29,063 bases of DNA from Lachnospiraceae bacterium (GTDB lineage: Bacteria > Bacillota > Clostridia > Lachnospirales > Lachnospiraceae): NCBI GenBank assembly GCA_900751995.1, contig CAADTP010000005.1, positions 1 to 29,063 on the forward strand. Reading direction: 5' to 3'. Position 1 is the stretch's first letter, and each line of letters starts with the position of its first letter. The position numbers were made by a program, and so were the translations under genes. Positions 1 to 7,675 of this stretch are shown piece after piece. Below the pieces are notes generated by a model. The model ran no database searches, was not told the DNA's origin, and worked only from the letters and a program-made list of their open reading frames with translations.

Positions 1-114
1 ACGCATCCTCATGTACCATTCGCGCCACTCATGTCCAGAAAAGAGCGCTGGCCAAGATGATTTTTGACGCTTTTCCTATTTTATATGTTTCATGACTTTA
101 CATATCGGCTACAA

Positions 115-176
115 GAGTCCGTTCCGAACAAATCCGTTTCCAACGAATTTGTCCGGAAACGGGCTCTTTCTTTTTT
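115..176 (+). terminator. Intrinsic terminator of the upstream gene
   Basis: A long imperfect hairpin pairs GAGTCCGTTCCG (from 115) with CGGAAACGGGCTC (ending at 166). It is followed directly by a T-rich tract (167-176). It should end a plus-strand transcript that enters from the left. Confidence 0.8.
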
Positions 177-219
177 ATATGGTATTCAAAAAGCGATCTG
201 GATTACAGAGGTTCGTCTT

Positions 220-283
220 TTCACAAACCTTTCACATTTTCCGTCCATTCTTTAAGGTTCCTTTAAAGTTTCCTCATTATACT
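220..283 (+). promoter_or_regulatory. Candidate PhoP-box-like repeats and promoter of the VTC gene
   Basis: TTCACA occurs at 220 and 231, exactly 11 bp apart. CTTTAA occurs at 250 and 261, again 11 bp apart. A TATACT -10-like element follows at 278-283. Direct repeats phased at 11 bp are the usual target of OmpR/PhoB-family regulators, and TT(A/C/T)ACA is the Bacillus PhoP half-site. Phosphate control of a polyphosphate polymerase would make sense, but this is an inference from repeat spacing only. No good -35 is visible, which fits an activator-dependent promoter. Confidence 0.4.
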
Positions 284-337
284 TAAAAATGTAAAAAACA
301 TTTCCGGAAGTAAATCAAACGAAAGGATCAATCGATT

Positions 338-1111
338 ATGATGCAAAGCCAACAGATTCCCATGACCTTCCAACGGTATGAAACAAAATACATGCTTTCC
401 CCGATCATGGCTCGCAAGCTTCGCAAGAGCCTTCCGGGTCATCTGCAGATGGATGAATACGGCCTTGATACCATCTGCAGCCTCTATTACGATACCCCGG
501 ATCACCAGCTCATCCGCCGTTCGCTGGAAAAACCCGTCTACAAAGAAAAACTGCGACTCCGCAGTTATGGTCCGGCCAAAGAGACCAGCCCCATATACGT
601 AGAACTAAAGAAAAAATATGAAGGAATCGTCTACAAACGCCGCGAGCGCATGATATTATCAGAAGCAGTTCCCTATCTTGCGGGAAAATCAGAACCGGGC
701 TTCGACAGCCAGATTCTCCACGAAATCACTTGGTTTCGCAACTACTACCGGGGGCTTGCTCCCGCTATGTACATCGCCTACGACCGCATCGCCTGCTTCG
801 GCACGGAAGACAGGAACTTTCGTGTTACCTTCGACACCAATATCCGATGGCGTACCGACAATCTGTGTCTTGACGGTCCAACGGAAGGAACCAGGCTTTT
901 AGAACCAGGCTGGTATCTTATGGAGGTGAAAACACCAGGTGCTGTGCCCCTATGGTTCAGCAAAATTCTGGATGATCTTGCAATCTATCCGACATCATTT
1001 TCTAAATATGGCTTTGCCTATCAAATCGAAAATCAGAAAGCATCAGAAGAAAAAGCTTTCATACCATTCACAGATATCCGGCAAACCGTATCAAAAACAG
1101 CATTCCGTTAG
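338..1111 (+). CDS. VTC-domain polyphosphate polymerase family protein
   Basis: This 257-residue protein matches the VTC domain found in the yeast vacuolar transporter chaperone and in bacterial homologues, which polymerise phosphate from ATP inside a beta-barrel tunnel. Visible family features are the N-terminal RYETKYML (13-20), YDTPDHQLIRRSLEKP (51-66), the basic stretch KEKLRLRSYG (69-78), VELKKKYEG (88-96) followed by KRRER, and the C-terminal EVKTPGAVPLW. These basic and acidic residues line the tunnel in characterised members. The start is one of two adjacent ATGs behind AAAGGAT. It is followed by a broken DUF4956 gene and a Cthe_2159 surface protein, a grouping common in Lachnospiraceae. 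No membrane segment is seen, so it is likely cytoplasmic or membrane-associated through its partner. The family call is firm; the in vivo product is inferred. Confidence 0.87.
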   Translation: MMQSQQIPMTFQRYETKYMLSPIMARKLRKSLPGHLQMDEYGLDTICSLYYDTPDHQLIRRSLEKPVYKEKLRLRSYGPAKETSPIYVELKKKYEGIVYKRRERMILSEAVPYLAGKSEPGFDSQILHEITWFRNYYRGLAPAMYIAYDRIACFGTEDRNFRVTFDTNIRWRTDNLCLDGPTEGTRLLEPGWYLMEVKTPGAVPLWFSKILDDLAIYPTSFSKYGFAYQIENQKASEEKAFIPFTDIRQTVSKTAFR

Positions 1112-1398
1112 CTGAATCAGGTAAGTCCTCTGCGGCCATTGCGAAAAGCAAGAAGCAGTGGGTGGACTCACAGCTTGCGAAAAGCCTTTTTCAAACATAG
1201 TCTGCTTCACAAAAAAAGAAAATGTAACTATTCAGAGCCATGCAAAATAGAAGAAAAATCGCGAATCATGCTTGCATGAATGAGCGGTTTTTCTGGAACT
1301 TCATATGGCGAGAAGCAACATCGCGATGTAGCGTAAGCGGAATCGAGATGGGGCTCTGAATAGACAAGAAAATAAAAAAATTCTGGGAGGAATTTGCT
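1112..1398. other. Intergenic region with a repeat-like inverted structure
   Basis: No gene is supported. The word TTGCGAAAAGC is directly repeated at 1139 and 1175. From 1228 to 1363 there is a unit bounded by a perfect 12-bp inverted repeat, annotated separately. A strong binding site (GGGAGGAAT) for the next gene lies at about 1385-1393. Confidence 0.55.
1228..1363. repeat. 136-bp unit with terminal inverted repeats, possibly a small dispersed repeat
   Basis: CTATTCAGAGCC (1228-1239) and GGCTCTGAATAG (1352-1363) are perfect 12-bp inverted copies. Inside are an AAAAATCGC...GCGGTTTTT stem around CATGCTTGCATG, and the palindrome ACATCGCGATGT (1318-1329). The whole unit could fold into one structured RNA or be a MITE-like element. 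It separates the VTC gene from the DUF4956 remnant. No transposase is present, and only one copy is in this window, so its repeat status is inferred. Confidence 0.45.
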
Positions 1399-1852
1399 AT
1401 GCTTAACACAATATTCAGTTCCGTTTTTACAGAAACAACCGCCGCCTTCACCTTTGGTCAGTTCTTTGCCTGCACAGCAGTGTCTCTGATTCAGGGACTG
1501 TTGATCGCTGCTGTTTACAGGTACAAAAGCGAATGCACCAAAAGCCTTGCTGTCACGCTTGTTCTGATGCCTGTGATCGTACAGATGGTGATCATGCTCG
1601 TCAATGGAAATCTTGGAACCGGAGTCCCTTGATTATACCAGTGTTTTTGACGATATCTTTGCCAGGTATCTGACCCGTTGCGAGCTTGTACAGGCAAAAA
1701 CCACGAATATGGGAAGTCTTTTCAAGCTGGAGTATCGCATCGTATTCCGCGAGGAAGGCGAAGAGAAAAACATGATTGACCAGCTCCGCTGCAGAAACGG
1801 AAACCTTGAAATCCTGTGCAGTCGTGCGCAGACCGGAAGGGAGGAATTATAA
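1399..1852 (+). pseudogene. DUF4956 membrane protein gene with internal deletion
   Basis: Two parts of one DUF4956 family gene remain in different frames. The first ORF (1399-1632) gives the N-terminus, with a hydrophobic segment and the family's VQMVIMLVNGNLGTGV block. It then runs into a stop one codon later. The second part reads from about 1604 to 1852 in another frame and carries the cytoplasmic C-terminal domain (YTSVFDDIFARY, TTNMGSLFKLEYRI, LRCRNGNLEI, GREEL). Family members are usually near 220 residues, with more membrane helices and an FSLVRFRS-type block between these two pieces. That middle part is missing here, so a deletion with frame change near 1610-1630 is the simplest reading. 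DUF4956 proteins typically pair with VTC proteins, so the partner of the upstream enzyme is probably non-functional in this strain. Confidence 0.75.
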
Positions 1853-3834
1853 TGAATCGAAACAGAAAGAAAAAAAACAGAAAAAAAGAGACCGGCGCAG
1901 TCGTCAGCCTGCTTCTTGCATCATCGCTGGCCTTCGGCGGATGCGGCACAGCAGTGACATCTTCCAGCTCTGTAAATGCCGAATCTGCCCGTACAGAGTC
2001 AACCGGCGAAACATCTGCCGACAACGCGGATACCACATCAGAGAGCACAGATTCGGAAAATGCAATGGAAAGTGCTTCCGATATTAATTTTGATCTGGAA
2101 CTGACCGAATCCACTATCGACACCGAATTCACAGACCGTGAGAAGAGCGGAAGCTACAAAGCGTCGGAAGCCGTAAAAATTACACTTAATAAGACGACAG
2201 CTACCGTCTCCGGCAGCGGAGTCAAAGCAGATGGCAGCACAATTACCATCACGGAAGAAGGCGTTTACATCGTAAGCGGAACACTTGAGGATGGCCAGAT
2301 TATCGTAGACGCATCCGATTCCGACAAGGTTCAGATCGTACTCGATGGAGTCCATATCAACTGTAAGACGAATGCTGCCATCTACGTTCGCGAAGCGGAC
2401 AAAGTTTTCATCACGCTTGCTGAAAACAGCAGCAACACGCTTGGCGGTGGAAACGAGTACACTCAGATTGACGACAACACGGTAGACGGCGTTATCTTCT
2501 CCAAATCAAATCTTGTCTGCAACGGGACAGGAAGTCTGACCATCGAGGCAGACTACAAGCACGGGATTGTATCCAAAGATGACCTTGTGATTACCGGCGG
2601 AACCTACAAAATCGCCGCTGCGGACAACGGGATCACAGCCAAAGATCAGATTAAAATTCTGAACGGAAGCTTTGACATTGATGCTGCAAACAGTGCGGTC
2701 AAAGCGAAGAATACGGATGACGCAGAGCTTGGAAATATCTATATTGCTGGTGGGATTTTTACGATCGAGGCGGAACAGGATGGATTCCATGCAACCGGCA
2801 GCATCGTTGTCGATGATGGAACCATCACCGTAAACTCTGGTGACGACGGTTTCCATGCGGAGCTCGACACCGTCATCCATGGCGGAACGATCCTTGTTGA
2901 AAAAAGCAACGAAGGCCTGGAAGGAAAACGCGTCGTGGTCAATGGTGGTGACATTACCGTAAATGCCAGCGACGATGGCGCCAATGCGGCCGGTTCCGGT
3001 GACGATGACAGCAATGCCGCAAGCTCAAACAACGATAGCAGTGCTGCCGTAAACTCCGGTGATGATAGCAGCATATCCGGTGCGGCAGACGGAAAGGAAC
3101 CTCCGCAAATGCCGCCTGATACAGAAAACGGCAGCGATATGCAGCCATCGCAGGACTTCGATCCGGAGAACGCTCCGTCTGGCGGAAATGCGCCGCAGAA
3201 CTTCGATCCGGGGAATGCTCCGTCTGACGGCGATGCTCCACAGAAGATGCAGGGAGGCCCCGGCGGCGGAGGCAACTCTGAGCTTTACATTAAAATTACC
3301 GGCGGAACCCTGACTGTATCCGCCGATGGTGATGGTCTTGATTCCAACGGCGGTCTTCTCGTGACCGGCGGAACTACGATCGTGTACGGGCCGACCAGCG
3401 ATGGTGACAGTGCCCTCGATTACGACGGAAGTGCAATTGTGACCGGCGGAACCTTAGCTGCTATCGGCAGTGCCGGCATGACGGAAAGCTTCGACGAAGC
3501 TTCCACCCAGCCCGTTATCACCTATTACTGTACGGAAACCCAGTCCGCTGACACTATCATCACACTGACAGACAGCGATGGAAGTGCCCTCTTCACGGTC
3601 ACACCCGAAAAAGCCTACGCCAGCATCGTTTTGACCTGCCCAGAAATGAAACTGGACGCAACGTATACTCTGGCTGCCGGTACCGACAACGAAGAGATCA
3701 CCCTCACGGACATCATCACCACCGCCGGAACCCGGTCTGTTAAAACGATGAGCGATTCCGAAGGTGGAAAAATGCCAAATAACAGCGACAACAAAGGAAC
3801 TCCGCCTTCAAAACCAAGCGACACGGCTGAGTGA
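1852..3834 (+). CDS. Cthe_2159-type carbohydrate-binding beta-helix lipoprotein
   Basis: The protein has 660 residues counted from the ATG at 1852, which follows GGAAGGGAGG at proper spacing; an earlier in-frame start at 1816 lacks one. A basic N-terminus and hydrophobic stretch end in LAFGGC, a lipobox-like site with Phe at an unusual position, so export is clear but lipid anchoring is less so. Ser/Thr/Glu-rich linker residues follow. A repetitive domain then begins with ITLNKTTATVSGSGV and continues as ladder-like strands (TGGTYKI, DGFHATGSI, GGDITVNASDDG). This matches the Cthe_2159 family (PF14262), whose founding member binds polygalacturonate. A low-complexity Asp/Asn/Ser/Pro/Gly insert splits the repeats; it holds a 45-bp tandem duplication (3154-3243) encoding FDPxNAPSxGxAPQ twice. 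It likely acts at the cell surface; the ligand in this strain is unknown. Confidence 0.85.
   Translation: MNRNRKKKNRKKETGAVVSLLLASSLAFGGCGTAVTSSSSVNAESARTESTGETSADNADTTSESTDSENAMESASDINFDLELTESTIDTEFTDREKSGSYKASEAVKITLNKTTATVSGSGVKADGSTITITEEGVYIVSGTLEDGQIIVDASDSDKVQIVLDGVHINCKTNAAIYVREADKVFITLAENSSNTLGGGNEYTQIDDNTVDGVIFSKSNLVCNGTGSLTIEADYKHGIVSKDDLVITGGTYKIAAADNGITAKDQIKILNGSFDIDAANSAVKAKNTDDAELGNIYIAGGIFTIEAEQDGFHATGSIVVDDGTITVNSGDDGFHAELDTVIHGGTILVEKSNEGLEGKRVVVNGGDITVNASDDGANAAGSGDDDSNAASSNNDSSAAVNSGDDSSISGAADGKEPPQMPPDTENGSDMQPSQDFDPENAPSGGNAPQNFDPGNAPSDGDAPQKMQGGPGGGGNSELYIKITGGTLTVSADGDGLDSNGGLLVTGGTTIVYGPTSDGDSALDYDGSAIVTGGTLAAIGSAGMTESFDEASTQPVITYYCTETQSADTIITLTDSDGSALFTVTPEKAYASIVLTCPEMKLDATYTLAAGTDNEEITLTDIITTAGTRSVKTMSDSEGGKMPNNSDNKGTPPSKPSDTAE
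3154..3243 (+). repeat. Two tandem 45-bp repeats inside the beta-helix gene
   Basis: Two adjacent 45-bp units (3154-3198 and 3199-3243) both encode a 15-residue block of the form [DN]FDP[EG]NAPS[GD]G[ND]APQ. They sit in the low-complexity linker of the surface protein. Copy number in such linkers often varies between strains. Confidence 0.8.
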
Positions 3835-3852
3835 ACCGTTATAGTTCATTCA

Positions 3853-3879
3853 GCACCGGAACATTTGCTGTTCCGGTGC
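3853..3879 (+). terminator. Hairpin after the surface protein gene
   Basis: GCACCGGAACA (3853-3863) pairs perfectly with TGTTCCGGTGC (3869-3879) around a 5-base loop, 17 bases after the stop codon. There is no T-tract, so termination may be weak or the hairpin may protect the 3' end. Confidence 0.55.
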
Positions 3880-3914
3880 GTAAGAAAGTGATTCTACCGT
3901 GACTGTCTTCCTAC

Positions 3915-3943
3915 TTCCAATTTACCGTATTCTGTGCTAAAAT
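3915..3943 (+). promoter_or_regulatory. Candidate promoter of the greA-type gene
   Basis: TAAAAT (3938-3943) is a good -10. TTCCAA (3915-3920) lies 17 bp upstream as a weak -35. The start codon is 30 bp downstream. Confidence 0.45.
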
Positions 3944-3972
3944 AACCTCACAAGAAAAGAGGTAGAAAAATC

Positions 3973-4473
3973 ATGTATGATAAACTGACCGAAAACGATA
4001 TTAAAAAAATGCAGGAAGAAATCGACTACCGCAAACTGGTTGTCCGTCCAAAAGAACTCGAGGCTGTAAAAGAAGCCTGTGCCCAGGGCGATCTCAGCGA
4101 AAACTTTGAATACAAAGCTGCCAAACAGGACAAAAACCGCAACGAAAGCCGCATCCGCTATCTGGAAAAAATGATCAAAACCGCTCACGTTGTTTCAGAT
4201 ACCTCAAAGGACGACGAAGTCGGCATCAACAATACCGTCCAGGTTTACATCGAAGAAGATGATGAGACAGAAACCTACAAACTTGTCACCACCGTTCGTG
4301 GTAATTCTCTCAAAGGATACGTCAGTATCGACTCGCCATTAGGAAAAGCCATTCTTGGTCATAAAGTCGGCGACCGCGTCACTGTAAAAGTAAGCGATGC
4401 CTATAGTTATGATCTCATCATCAAATCCATCGAAAACACTGCGGATACCGATGATGAACTCCGCAGCTATTAA
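3973..4473 (+). CDS. greA: GreA/GreB-family transcription elongation factor
   Basis: The 166-residue protein fits the Gre family length. These factors insert a coiled coil into the RNA polymerase secondary channel and trigger cleavage of backtracked RNA. The coiled coil spans roughly residues 5-75. Its acidic tip is GDLSENFEY (39-47), with the key Asp40 and Glu43 of the GDLSEN motif intact, so cleavage activity should be kept. The C-terminal FKBP-like domain contains SPLGKAILGHKVGDRVTVKV (about 115-134). The start ATG follows AGAGGT. LuxS follows 28 bases after the stop, so the two are probably cotranscribed. A paralogue elsewhere in the genome is possible, so the gene symbol is a family assignment. 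Confidence 0.85.
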   Translation: MYDKLTENDIKKMQEEIDYRKLVVRPKELEAVKEACAQGDLSENFEYKAAKQDKNRNESRIRYLEKMIKTAHVVSDTSKDDEVGINNTVQVYIEEDDETETYKLVTTVRGNSLKGYVSIDSPLGKAILGHKVGDRVTVKVSDAYSYDLIIKSIENTADTDDELRSY

Positions 4474-4501
4474 AGGACAGAAAGAAAGGAAAATACCAGT
4501 C

Positions 4502-4981
4502 ATGGAAAAAATTGCAAGCTTTACGATCGACCATATCAAACTTAAACCAGGCATTTACGTTTCAAGAAAAGACCACGTAGGTGACAGCATCATCACCACC
4601 TTCGACCTGAGAATGACCTCCCCAAACGATGAGCCCGTCATGAACACCGCTGAAGTCCACACCATCGAGCACCTCGGAGCCACCTTCCTCCGTAACCATG
4701 AGCAGTGGAAAGACAAAACCGTATACTTCGGTCCAATGGGCTGCCGCACCGGTTTCTACCTGCTGCTGGCAGGAGACTACACCTCCAGAGACATCGTCCC
4801 GCTCGTCACCGAAATGTATGAATTCATCCGCGATTTCAAAGGCGAAGTTCCGGGCGCATCCCCGAAAGATTGCGGAAACTATCTGGACATGAACCTCTCC
4901 ATGGCCAACTACCTCGGCAAAAAATACCTGGATGAAGTCCTGTACGGAATCGACGACTCCCGTCTCATCTATCCAGAATAA
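4502..4981 (+). CDS. luxS: S-ribosylhomocysteine lyase LuxS
   Basis: This 159-residue enzyme splits S-ribosylhomocysteine into homocysteine and DPD, the precursor of autoinducer 2, in the activated methyl cycle. The metal site is visible as HTIEH (His53, Glu56, His57) and Cys124 in KDCGNY. The catalytic cysteine is Cys81 in GPMGCRTGFY. The start at 4502 was chosen because it follows AGAAAGGAAAA and gives the normal family N-terminus (MEKIASFTIDH); the longer in-frame ORF overlaps the upstream gene. Length and motifs are complete. It lies between the Gre factor and an aldose epimerase, which may act on sugar intermediates, though a shared pathway is not proven. Confidence 0.95.
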   Translation: MEKIASFTIDHIKLKPGIYVSRKDHVGDSIITTFDLRMTSPNDEPVMNTAEVHTIEHLGATFLRNHEQWKDKTVYFGPMGCRTGFYLLLAGDYTSRDIVPLVTEMYEFIRDFKGEVPGASPKDCGNYLDMNLSMANYLGKKYLDEVLYGIDDSRLIYPE

Positions 4982-5014
4982 ACCATAAAAAATAACACAG
5001 GGGGAAAACAAAAC

Positions 5015-5893
5015 ATGAGAACCATGGAAAACGAAAATCTGCGCGTGCAGATCAGCGATCACGGCGCAGAACTTAGCAGCATCTACGATAAAGCGGCTGA
5101 CCGTGAGGCAGTCTGGACCGGCGATCCGGCCTTCTGGAACCGCCACGCACCGGTCCTGTTCCCGTTCGTCGGAAAAGTAAACGGCGGCTTCTACACCCAT
5201 AAAGGAGTCAAATACCCGATGGGTCAGCACGGCTTCGCCCGCGACAACGAATTCGAGTGCATCGAAAACACCGAAAACAAAACCGTACACCGCCTGGTAT
5301 CGACCGAAGAAACCCAAAAAGTCTACCCGTTCGATTTTGCCTTCACCGTAACCCAGGAACTCTCCGGCAGAACCCTGACCATAACCTGGAACGTAGAAAA
5401 CACCGGTGATGATGACATGTACTTCTCCGTCGGCGGACATCCTGCATTCATGATTCCGGAACAGTATGACATCGTCTTCAACAAAGGCCTGGAAAACCAC
5501 ACCGAGACCGAACTCGAATACATCCTGATCGACCCGGAAACAGCAGGCGTCGATGCCGCACATCCGAGAAAACTGAAACTTCAGGACGGCAGAATCCCGT
5601 ACACCAGAACCCTCTTCGACGAGGACGCCCTGATCTTCGACAACACCCAAGTCGAGCGCGTCGGCGTAGAAGTGGATGGAAAACCGTATGTCACTCTCAC
5701 CTGCAAAGGCTTCCCGAGCGTCGGCGTATGGTCCAAGCCAAAAGCAGATGCCCCGTTCGTGTGCCTCGAGCCATGGATCGGCCGCTGCGACAACGTCGGC
5801 TTTGACGGCGAATTAAAAGACAAATACGGCGAACAGTACCTGAAAGCCGGTGAAACCTTCCAGGCAGGCTACACCATCACCATCGGAGAATAA
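5015..5893 (+). CDS. Aldose 1-epimerase family protein (LacX-like)
   Basis: The 292-residue protein matches the aldose 1-epimerase (galactose mutarotase) superfamily, LacX-like branch. Members interconvert alpha and beta anomers of sugars. The two catalytic-pocket histidines are His72 in GQHGFARDNEFE and His142 in VGGHPAFMIP. The general base is probably Glu252 in CLEPWIGRCDN. The N-terminus has a typical ISDHGAELSSI strand. A GGGGG-containing ribosome binding site sits 8 bp before the chosen ATG; an internal ATG three codons later is possible. It starts 33 bases after luxS and probably shares its transcript. Substrate cannot be told from sequence, and LacX-like proteins include hexose-6-phosphate or unknown-substrate members. 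Confidence 0.88.
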   Translation: MRTMENENLRVQISDHGAELSSIYDKAADREAVWTGDPAFWNRHAPVLFPFVGKVNGGFYTHKGVKYPMGQHGFARDNEFECIENTENKTVHRLVSTEETQKVYPFDFAFTVTQELSGRTLTITWNVENTGDDDMYFSVGGHPAFMIPEQYDIVFNKGLENHTETELEYILIDPETAGVDAAHPRKLKLQDGRIPYTRTLFDEDALIFDNTQVERVGVEVDGKPYVTLTCKGFPSVGVWSKPKADAPFVCLEPWIGRCDNVGFDGELKDKYGEQYLKAGETFQAGYTITIGE

Positions 5894-5911
5894 GGACCCG
5901 AAAAAAAGAAA

Positions 5912-5960
5912 AACCTCCGAAGTACAGCGAAAAGAACACGATTCCTGTACTTCGGGGGTT
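5912..5960. terminator. Hairpin between the epimerase gene and guaA
   Basis: AACCTCCGAAGTACAG (from 5912) pairs with CTGTACTTCGGGGGTT (5945-5960). Downstream on the plus strand there is only a short GAAATTTT. Upstream is a long A-rich run (5900-5911), so read on the minus strand the hairpin is followed by a strong T-tract. It may be bidirectional. The right arm touches the -35 of guaA. Confidence 0.65.
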
Positions 5961-5987
5961 GAAATTTTACGGTTTCTTTACTATAAT
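5959..5987 (+). promoter_or_regulatory. guaA promoter
   Basis: TTGAAA (5959-5964) and TATAAT (5982-5987) are separated by exactly 17 bp, a near-consensus sigma-A promoter. The predicted leader is about 60 nt, too short for a purine riboswitch, and none is seen. Confidence 0.75.
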
Positions 5988-6053
5988 TAGCATCAAACCC
6001 AAAAAACGCATGTAGTTCATCATGCACAGAAGAAAAAACAGGAGGGAACGTTC

Positions 6054-7598
6054 TTGAAAAGAGAAACGGTTATCGTACTTGATTTTGGCGGTCAGTACAA
6101 TCAGTTAATTGCAAGACGTGTACGTGAGTGCAACGTTTACTGTGAGATTTATTCTTACAAAACAGACATCGAAAAGATCAAAGAAATTCAGCCGAAAGGT
6201 ATTATCTTCACCGGCGGCCCGAACAGCGCATATCTGCCGGATTCCCCGACTTATACAAAAGAAATTTTTGAACTTGGAATCCCGATCCTCGGCATCTGCT
6301 ACGGATCACAGCTGATGATGCATCTGCTCGGCGGAAAAGTAGAAGTAGCACCGGTCAGAGAATATGGAAAAATTGAGGTAACTGTAGATACCAGTTCCGC
6401 ACTGTTTGAGAACGTATCCGAAAAAACCATCTGCTGGATGAGCCACAACGACTACATCTCCAAAGCAGCTCCGGGATTCGAAATCATCGCCCATACGGAT
6501 GACTGTCCGGTAGCAGCCGTTGCAAACGTAGAGAAAAACCTCTATGCAACCCAGTTTCATCCAGAAGTTCTGCACACCAAAGAAGGAAAGAAAATGCTTT
6601 CCAACTTTGTATACAATGTCTGCCGCTGCGCCGGCGACTGGCACATGGACTCCTTCGTAGAAGAATCCATCAAAGCTATCCGCGAAAAAGTAGGCGACGG
6701 AAAAGTCCTCTGCGCACTGTCCGGCGGAGTCGATTCCTCCGTAGCAGCTGTTATGCTTTCCAAAGCAGTCGGAAACCAGCTGACCTGCGTATTCGTAGAT
6801 CACGGCCTGCTGCGTAAAAACGAGGGCGATGAAGTAGAAGCAGTTTTCGGACCGGACGGCCCATACGACCTGAATTTCATCCGCGTTAACGCACAGGAGC
6901 GTTTCTATGCAAAATTAAAAGGCGTAGAAGAGCCGGAGAGAAAACGTAAAATCATCGGCGAAGAGTTCATCCGCGTCTTCGAAGAAGAAGCAAAGAAAAT
7001 TGGTGCTGTAGACTTCCTGGTACAGGGAACCATCTACCCAGACGTTGTAGAGAGCGGCGTCGGCGGAGAATCCACCGTCATCAAATCCCATCATAACGTC
7101 GGAGGACTGCCGGACTACGTAGATTTCAAAGAAATCATCGAGCCGCTGCGCAACCTCTTCAAAGACGAAGTAAGAAAAGCCGGCCTTGAGCTCGGCATTC
7201 CGGAATACCTCGTATTCCGTCAGCCATTCCCGGGCCCGGGACTTGGCATCCGTATCATCGGCGAAGTAACCGCCGAGAAAGTCAAAATGGTACAGGACGC
7301 CGACGCGATCTGGCGCGAAGAAATCGACAAAGCCGGAATCGCCCACGAAATCGGCCAGTACTTCGCAGCCCTGACCAACATGCGCTCCGTCGGAGTCATG
7401 GGAGATGAAAGAACCTACGATTACGCCATCGCCCTCCGCGCCGTCACCACCACCGATTTCATGACCGCCGAAAGCGCCGAAATCCCGTGGGATGTCATCG
7501 GAAGAACAACCAGTCGAATCGTAAACGAAGTCAAACACATCAACCGCGTCATGTACGATTGCACCGGAAAACCACCGGCAACGATCGAATTCGAATAG
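6054..7598 (+). CDS. guaA: GMP synthase (glutamine-hydrolysing)
   Basis: The 514-residue enzyme converts XMP to GMP using glutamine and ATP in purine synthesis. The class I amidotransferase domain (1-195) has the nucleophile Cys82 in GICYGSQ and the His169/Glu171 pair in QFHPEV. The ATP pyrophosphatase domain has the P-loop SGGVDSS (223-229). The C-terminal dimerisation domain ends PPATIEFE, as normal for the family. Translation starts at TTG, 6 bp after GGAGGGA; no better ATG is nearby. The gene is complete. Its 3' end is a known integration site for genomic islands and conjugative elements, and an integrase gene lies right behind it in opposite orientation, so the last codons probably form part of attL. 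Confidence 0.97.
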   Translation: MKRETVIVLDFGGQYNQLIARRVRECNVYCEIYSYKTDIEKIKEIQPKGIIFTGGPNSAYLPDSPTYTKEIFELGIPILGICYGSQLMMHLLGGKVEVAPVREYGKIEVTVDTSSALFENVSEKTICWMSHNDYISKAAPGFEIIAHTDDCPVAAVANVEKNLYATQFHPEVLHTKEGKKMLSNFVYNVCRCAGDWHMDSFVEESIKAIREKVGDGKVLCALSGGVDSSVAAVMLSKAVGNQLTCVFVDHGLLRKNEGDEVEAVFGPDGPYDLNFIRVNAQERFYAKLKGVEEPERKRKIIGEEFIRVFEEEAKKIGAVDFLVQGTIYPDVVESGVGGESTVIKSHHNVGGLPDYVDFKEIIEPLRNLFKDEVRKAGLELGIPEYLVFRQPFPGPGLGIRIIGEVTAEKVKMVQDADAIWREEIDKAGIAHEIGQYFAALTNMRSVGVMGDERTYDYAIALRAVTTTDFMTAESAEIPWDVIGRTTSRIVNEVKHINRVMYDCTGKPPATIEFE

Positions 7599-7612
7599 TT
7601 GACGCTGGGCTA
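7580..7612. other. Probable left attachment site at the guaA 3' end
   Basis: Integrases next to guaA in other Firmicutes recombine within the last bases of the gene and restore its reading frame. Here guaA is intact and the integrase stop lies 77 bp away. I searched by eye for a second copy of GAATTCGAATAG and its surroundings in the rest of the window and found none, so the right end must lie outside. The exact core is not determined. Confidence 0.45.
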
Positions 7613-7637
7613 CAAAGCCCGTAACCACGGGGCTTTG
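7613..7637 (+). terminator. Hairpin after guaA
   Basis: CAAAGCCCGT (7613-7622) pairs with ACGGGGCTTTG (7627-7637) with one bulge. The following bases are T-rich only in part. It lies between the convergent guaA and integrase genes. Confidence 0.5.
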
Positions 7638-7675
7638 CGGCTTTGGGTGTTTGAAATTGCATTATCATTGCATTT

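Larger units (their letters stand above)
1..337. other. Intergenic region upstream of the VTC gene
   Basis: No convincing gene is seen here. The stretch holds the terminator of an upstream gene outside the window (115-176), a set of 11-bp phased direct repeats (about 220-271), and a -10-like TATACT (278-283) before the polyphosphate polymerase gene. The short plus-strand ORFs in this interval cross the terminator and have no ribosome binding site. Confidence 0.6.

Noticed and set aside
2739..3275. Minus-strand Pro/Ser-rich ORF
   Set aside because: It is an antisense reading of the repetitive beta-helix gene, with no start signal.
4562..5650. Long minus-strand ORF of 362 codons
   Set aside because: It lies opposite luxS and the aldose epimerase, both with intact catalytic motifs. 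It has no ribosome binding site and its composition reflects the codon pattern of the real genes.
5961..6053. Purine riboswitch before guaA
   Set aside because: The leader is only about 60 nt and no aptamer-like three-way junction is seen.
6915..7628. Minus-strand ORF of 237 codons opposite guaA
   Set aside because: It is a shadow of guaA, whose frame is complete and conserved.
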